From Candidatus Nitrosotalea okcheonensis (GTDB lineage Archaea > Thermoproteota > Nitrososphaeria > Nitrososphaerales > Nitrosopumilaceae), in contig NZ_LT841358.1 of NCBI RefSeq assembly GCF_900177045.1, positions 875,219 to 939,218 of the forward strand: a DNA stretch of 64,000 nt, written 5' to 3'. Below the pieces are notes generated by a model that saw nothing but the letters and a program-made list of their open reading frames with translations, did not search any database and was not told where the DNA came from. The position numbers were made by a program, and so were the translations under genes. Below, piece after piece: positions 61,915-64,000 of this stretch (the first letter of the stretch is position 1; each line of letters starts with the position of its first letter).

Positions 61915-64000
61915 TTACCCAGATGCCTTTATCTCAATTGCAGCATCATCCCAGAGGTCTCCACTTCCGCTTGCAGTCCATCCACATGTTGCAAGTCCTG
62001 CCGATGTCTTTACAGATGAGCTTGATGCACCAGTAATTGCGCTTGGCATGTTAGTGTCCCATTGTTGTGTACAGGTTGGAGAACCAAGTGTTACACCACC
62101 ATATATTGCTGGCAAGTCTAAAACCCAGCTGTTTGGATACTGGGTCGTAATGGATATGGTAGGGCTGCCTGCAACAGTATTGTGATTTGTAATACTGGTC
62201 GGTATCGGAGTTGTCTGGTCTACTCCGGAAAATGAATATGCACCGACTACAACAGAGGTAGAGCCAGCCATGGTAACAACAATGTTTCCAGTGCCAGACG
62301 GGTTTGTCAGGTACCAAAACTCTGCATCGTTGTTAGCAAATGATGCCGCTTTGTTTGTTAGTGGCACTCCTCCAAATGTGACGGACGCTACGTGATTATT
62401 GTTTGCACTCACACCAACTACAAGCAGACGGTTGGTTCCAGTTCCGGCATTAACGTTGGAAAGCGTAATCTGGTATGGTAATGAGGATACTGTACCGGAT
62501 GTTGTCTTGACGCTGTTTAGTATGATAGATCCTGTTGTGGTACCACTACTTGTAGTAGCAGACGCAGTGTTAGATGGAGAACCAGTTCCAACAGAATTGA
62601 TTGCAGATACCCGGTATGTGTAGGCAGTGTTTGAAGCAAGTCCTGTGTCAGAGTATGTTGTGGATACAGAAGCAGTATTTGCTACAATAGTAGACCATGT
62701 TATACCGCTGTCAGTAGAGCGTTCAATCTTGTATCCTGTTATTGCAGAGCCTCCGTTGTTGGAAGGTGCAGTCCAGGACAGATTAATTTGTGAGGAGGAG
62801 ATGGTAGTGGCAGTAAGACTGGTTGGAGATCCTGGTATAGTAATTACAGTACCAGATGTGATTGTAGTTGCAGTGTTTGATGGAGGGCTAGTTCCCACAA
62901 TGTTGATTGCTGATACCCGGTATGTGTAGGCAGTACTAGCTGCAAGACCAGAGTCAGAGTACGTTGTGGATACAGAAGCGGTATTTGCTACAATAGTAGA
63001 CCATGTTATACCGCTGTCAGTAGAGCGTTCAATCTTGTATCCTGTTATTGCAGAGCCTCCGTTGTTGGAAGGTGCAGTCCAGGACAGATTAATTTGTGAG
63101 GAGGAGATGGTAGTGGCAGTAAGACTGGTTGGAGATTGTGGTATAGTAAGAGTGGAACCTGTGTCAAGCATTCCAACTTCAGTGCTCAAATAGGAAGGAA
63201 CTGTGTCATATGGATTTGGTAGAACGTCATCTGTTATGTACACATATCCCACATAAGTTGAGTCAGTAGTAATGGTGCTTTGAATAGGAAGACTTCCTAC
63301 TCCAAATGCAATAAGTCCAAAGTTAGATTTTGGGTAGCTTGTGTGCCAACCTGTAAGGTCCGTGAGCGCAGGCATGCCAGGATTTTCATAGATATCTAAA
63401 ACATCCATTGTGCCGATATAACTGGACAATGTATCAGTTCCTGGGTTGCCTACAGTCATTGTCATGCCAAGGGATTTGGTATAACCAGATAGACTCGAAT
63501 AATATGTTTCAAGGCCAGCAGTATTTGCCATCTCATCGAAAAATATGCCATTTACATGATACCAGTTGTTATACGAATTAATATCAGATTCAACAGTACT
63601 TGCACTTCTTGCACCATAGCTTGTATAGACATAACCTAAAACTTTCACTCCAGCAGCTTGGAGTTGCTGAATTCCAGAAACATAATTTGGATCACTGGAT
63701 GAGCCAGGACCGCTGTTGGGATTAATTATGGCAACAATTGGTACTGATGGATGTGCGTTTTTGGCTTGTATGACTTGAGTCCAATAACTTCCAGGATAAG
63801 AATACAACGGTACCATAACTCCAGTTTGTCCTGCCGGAGGCGGTGCAGTTGCGCTTTGTGTAGTGGCAGAAGATATGTTCGATGGCATACTTGTACCGAC
63901 TGAATTGATTGTAGATACCCGGTATGTGTAGGCAGTGTTTGGAGCAAGTCCTGTGTCAGAGTACGTTGTGGATGCAGAAGCAGTATTTGCTACAACAGTA
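61915..64000 (-). CDS. Secreted Spherulin-4 protein with FN3 repeats (5' end beyond window)
   Basis: The frame runs off the window edge, with at least 695 residues visible. In order these are: part of an FN3 domain at the edge (TAYTYRVSTINSVGTS), a Spherulin-4 domain (opening VMVPLYSYPGS; FFDEMANTAG is the acidic motif), two almost identical FN3 domains, then a C-terminal beta-sandwich domain (NAGTGTNRLLVVGVSANN, then VVVGAYSFSGVDQTTPI) of a carbohydrate-binding or lectin-like kind. It is a large surface glycan-binding or glycan-cleaving protein. It is the second Spherulin-4 protein in the window and is convergent with tfb. Confidence 0.83.
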   Translation of the reverse strand, partial: TVVANTASASTTYSDTGLAPNTAYTYRVSTINSVGTSMPSNISSATTQSATAPPPAGQTGVMVPLYSYPGSYWTQVIQAKNAHPSVPIVAIINPNSGPGSSSDPNYVSGIQQLQAAGVKVLGYVYTSYGARSASTVESDINSYNNWYHVNGIFFDEMANTAGLETYYSSLSGYTKSLGMTMTVGNPGTDTLSSYIGTMDVLDIYENPGMPALTDLTGWHTSYPKSNFGLIAFGVGSLPIQSTITTDSTYVGYVYITDDVLPNPYDTVPSYLSTEVGMLDTGSTLTIPQSPTSLTATTISSSQINLSWTAPSNNGGSAITGYKIERSTDSGITWSTIVANTASVSTTYSDSGLAASTAYTYRVSAINIVGTSPPSNTATTITSGTVITIPGSPTSLTATTISSSQINLSWTAPSNNGGSAITGYKIERSTDSGITWSTIVANTASVSTTYSDTGLASNTAYTYRVSAINSVGTGSPSNTASATTSSGTTTGSIILNSVKTTSGTVSSLPYQITLSNVNAGTGTNRLLVVGVSANNNHVASVTFGGVPLTNKAASFANNDAEFWYLTNPSGTGNIVVTMAGSTSVVVGAYSFSGVDQTTPIPTSITNHNTVAGSPTISITTQYPNSWVLDLPAIYGGVTLGSPTCTQQWDTNMPSAITGASSSSVKTSAGLATCGWTASGSGDLWDDAAIEIKASG
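62610..63136 (-). repeat. Duplicated FN3-coding repeat, 306-bp period
   Basis: Two adjacent FN3 units of 102 codons recur with a 306-bp period. The DNA is identical over 62675-62830 and 62981-63136 except at about one position, and a third, partial copy begins near 63912. Such near-identity at DNA level points to recent tandem duplication or gene conversion. Confidence 0.8.

Overview
The window looks like a chromosome segment of an ammonia-oxidising-type thaumarchaeon (Nitrososphaerota). The evidence is archaeal information-processing genes (TFB, class I lysyl-tRNA synthetase, archaeal Elp3), CofG/CofH of F420 synthesis, stand-alone RAM-domain regulators, a Spherulin-4/FN3 secreted family and an S-layer-like secreted protein. 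Promoters also fit: many genes carry an AT-rich TATA box about 25 nt before an ATG, GTG or TTG start, which implies leaderless transcripts. I used that spacing to choose several starts.

Region 1 (1-11759) is AT-rich accessory DNA ending at the 3' end of a tRNA-Pro(UGG) gene. Its centre (2613-8318) is a casposon core: a Cas1-type casposase with intact catalytic residues, a winged-helix partner, an AbrB-like protein, an HTH protein, an HNH nuclease and a family B DNA polymerase split by one in-frame TGA. Casposase and polymerase end in similar HTH-like tails. Flanking cargo includes a TIR-WYL fusion, a DUF4406-like nucleotide enzyme, a DUF5677-like helical protein and several small membrane proteins. 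Tandem 32-bp repeats lie at the left edge.

Region 2 (11919-21728) is mostly housekeeping and envelope: methionine aminopeptidase, a DUF1512 operon, a FAD-linked oxidase, a tRNA-binding OB-fold protein, an SRPBCC protein, a GT2 glycosyltransferase, an HtrA protease and a PQQ-type sugar dehydrogenase behind a palindromic operator candidate.

Region 3 (21900-23638) is a compact 1.72-kb element with perfect 16-bp terminal inverted repeats and an 8-bp target duplication. It carries only a C39-like cysteine peptidase and an unrecognised partner. Next to it are a decayed ZIP transporter and a secreted pentapeptide-repeat protein with a DtxR-like operator candidate.

Region 4 (25615-45930) is core metabolism and regulation: CbtA-like transporter, cofG-cofH-tldD, a cation/Ca2+ exchanger, purM-elp3-lysK, a thioredoxin reductase-like protein, a MarR/MFS versus Dps-like divergon, and a UbiA prenyltransferase. 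Three small genes that are easily missed lie at 41753-41884, 42532-42621 and 43090-43269.

Region 5 (46299-64000) is accessory and surface-related: a methyltransferase-hydrolase pair, an S-layer-like secreted protein, a CBS protein, a PPOX-fold protein, a secreted propeller-like protein with a C-terminal sorting-type tail, a protealysin-like M4 protease with an emfourin inhibitor, a metallophosphoesterase, two Spherulin-4 proteins (one with FN3 repeats and cut by the window edge), a PIG-L deacetylase, two winged-helix proteins and a TFB paralogue.
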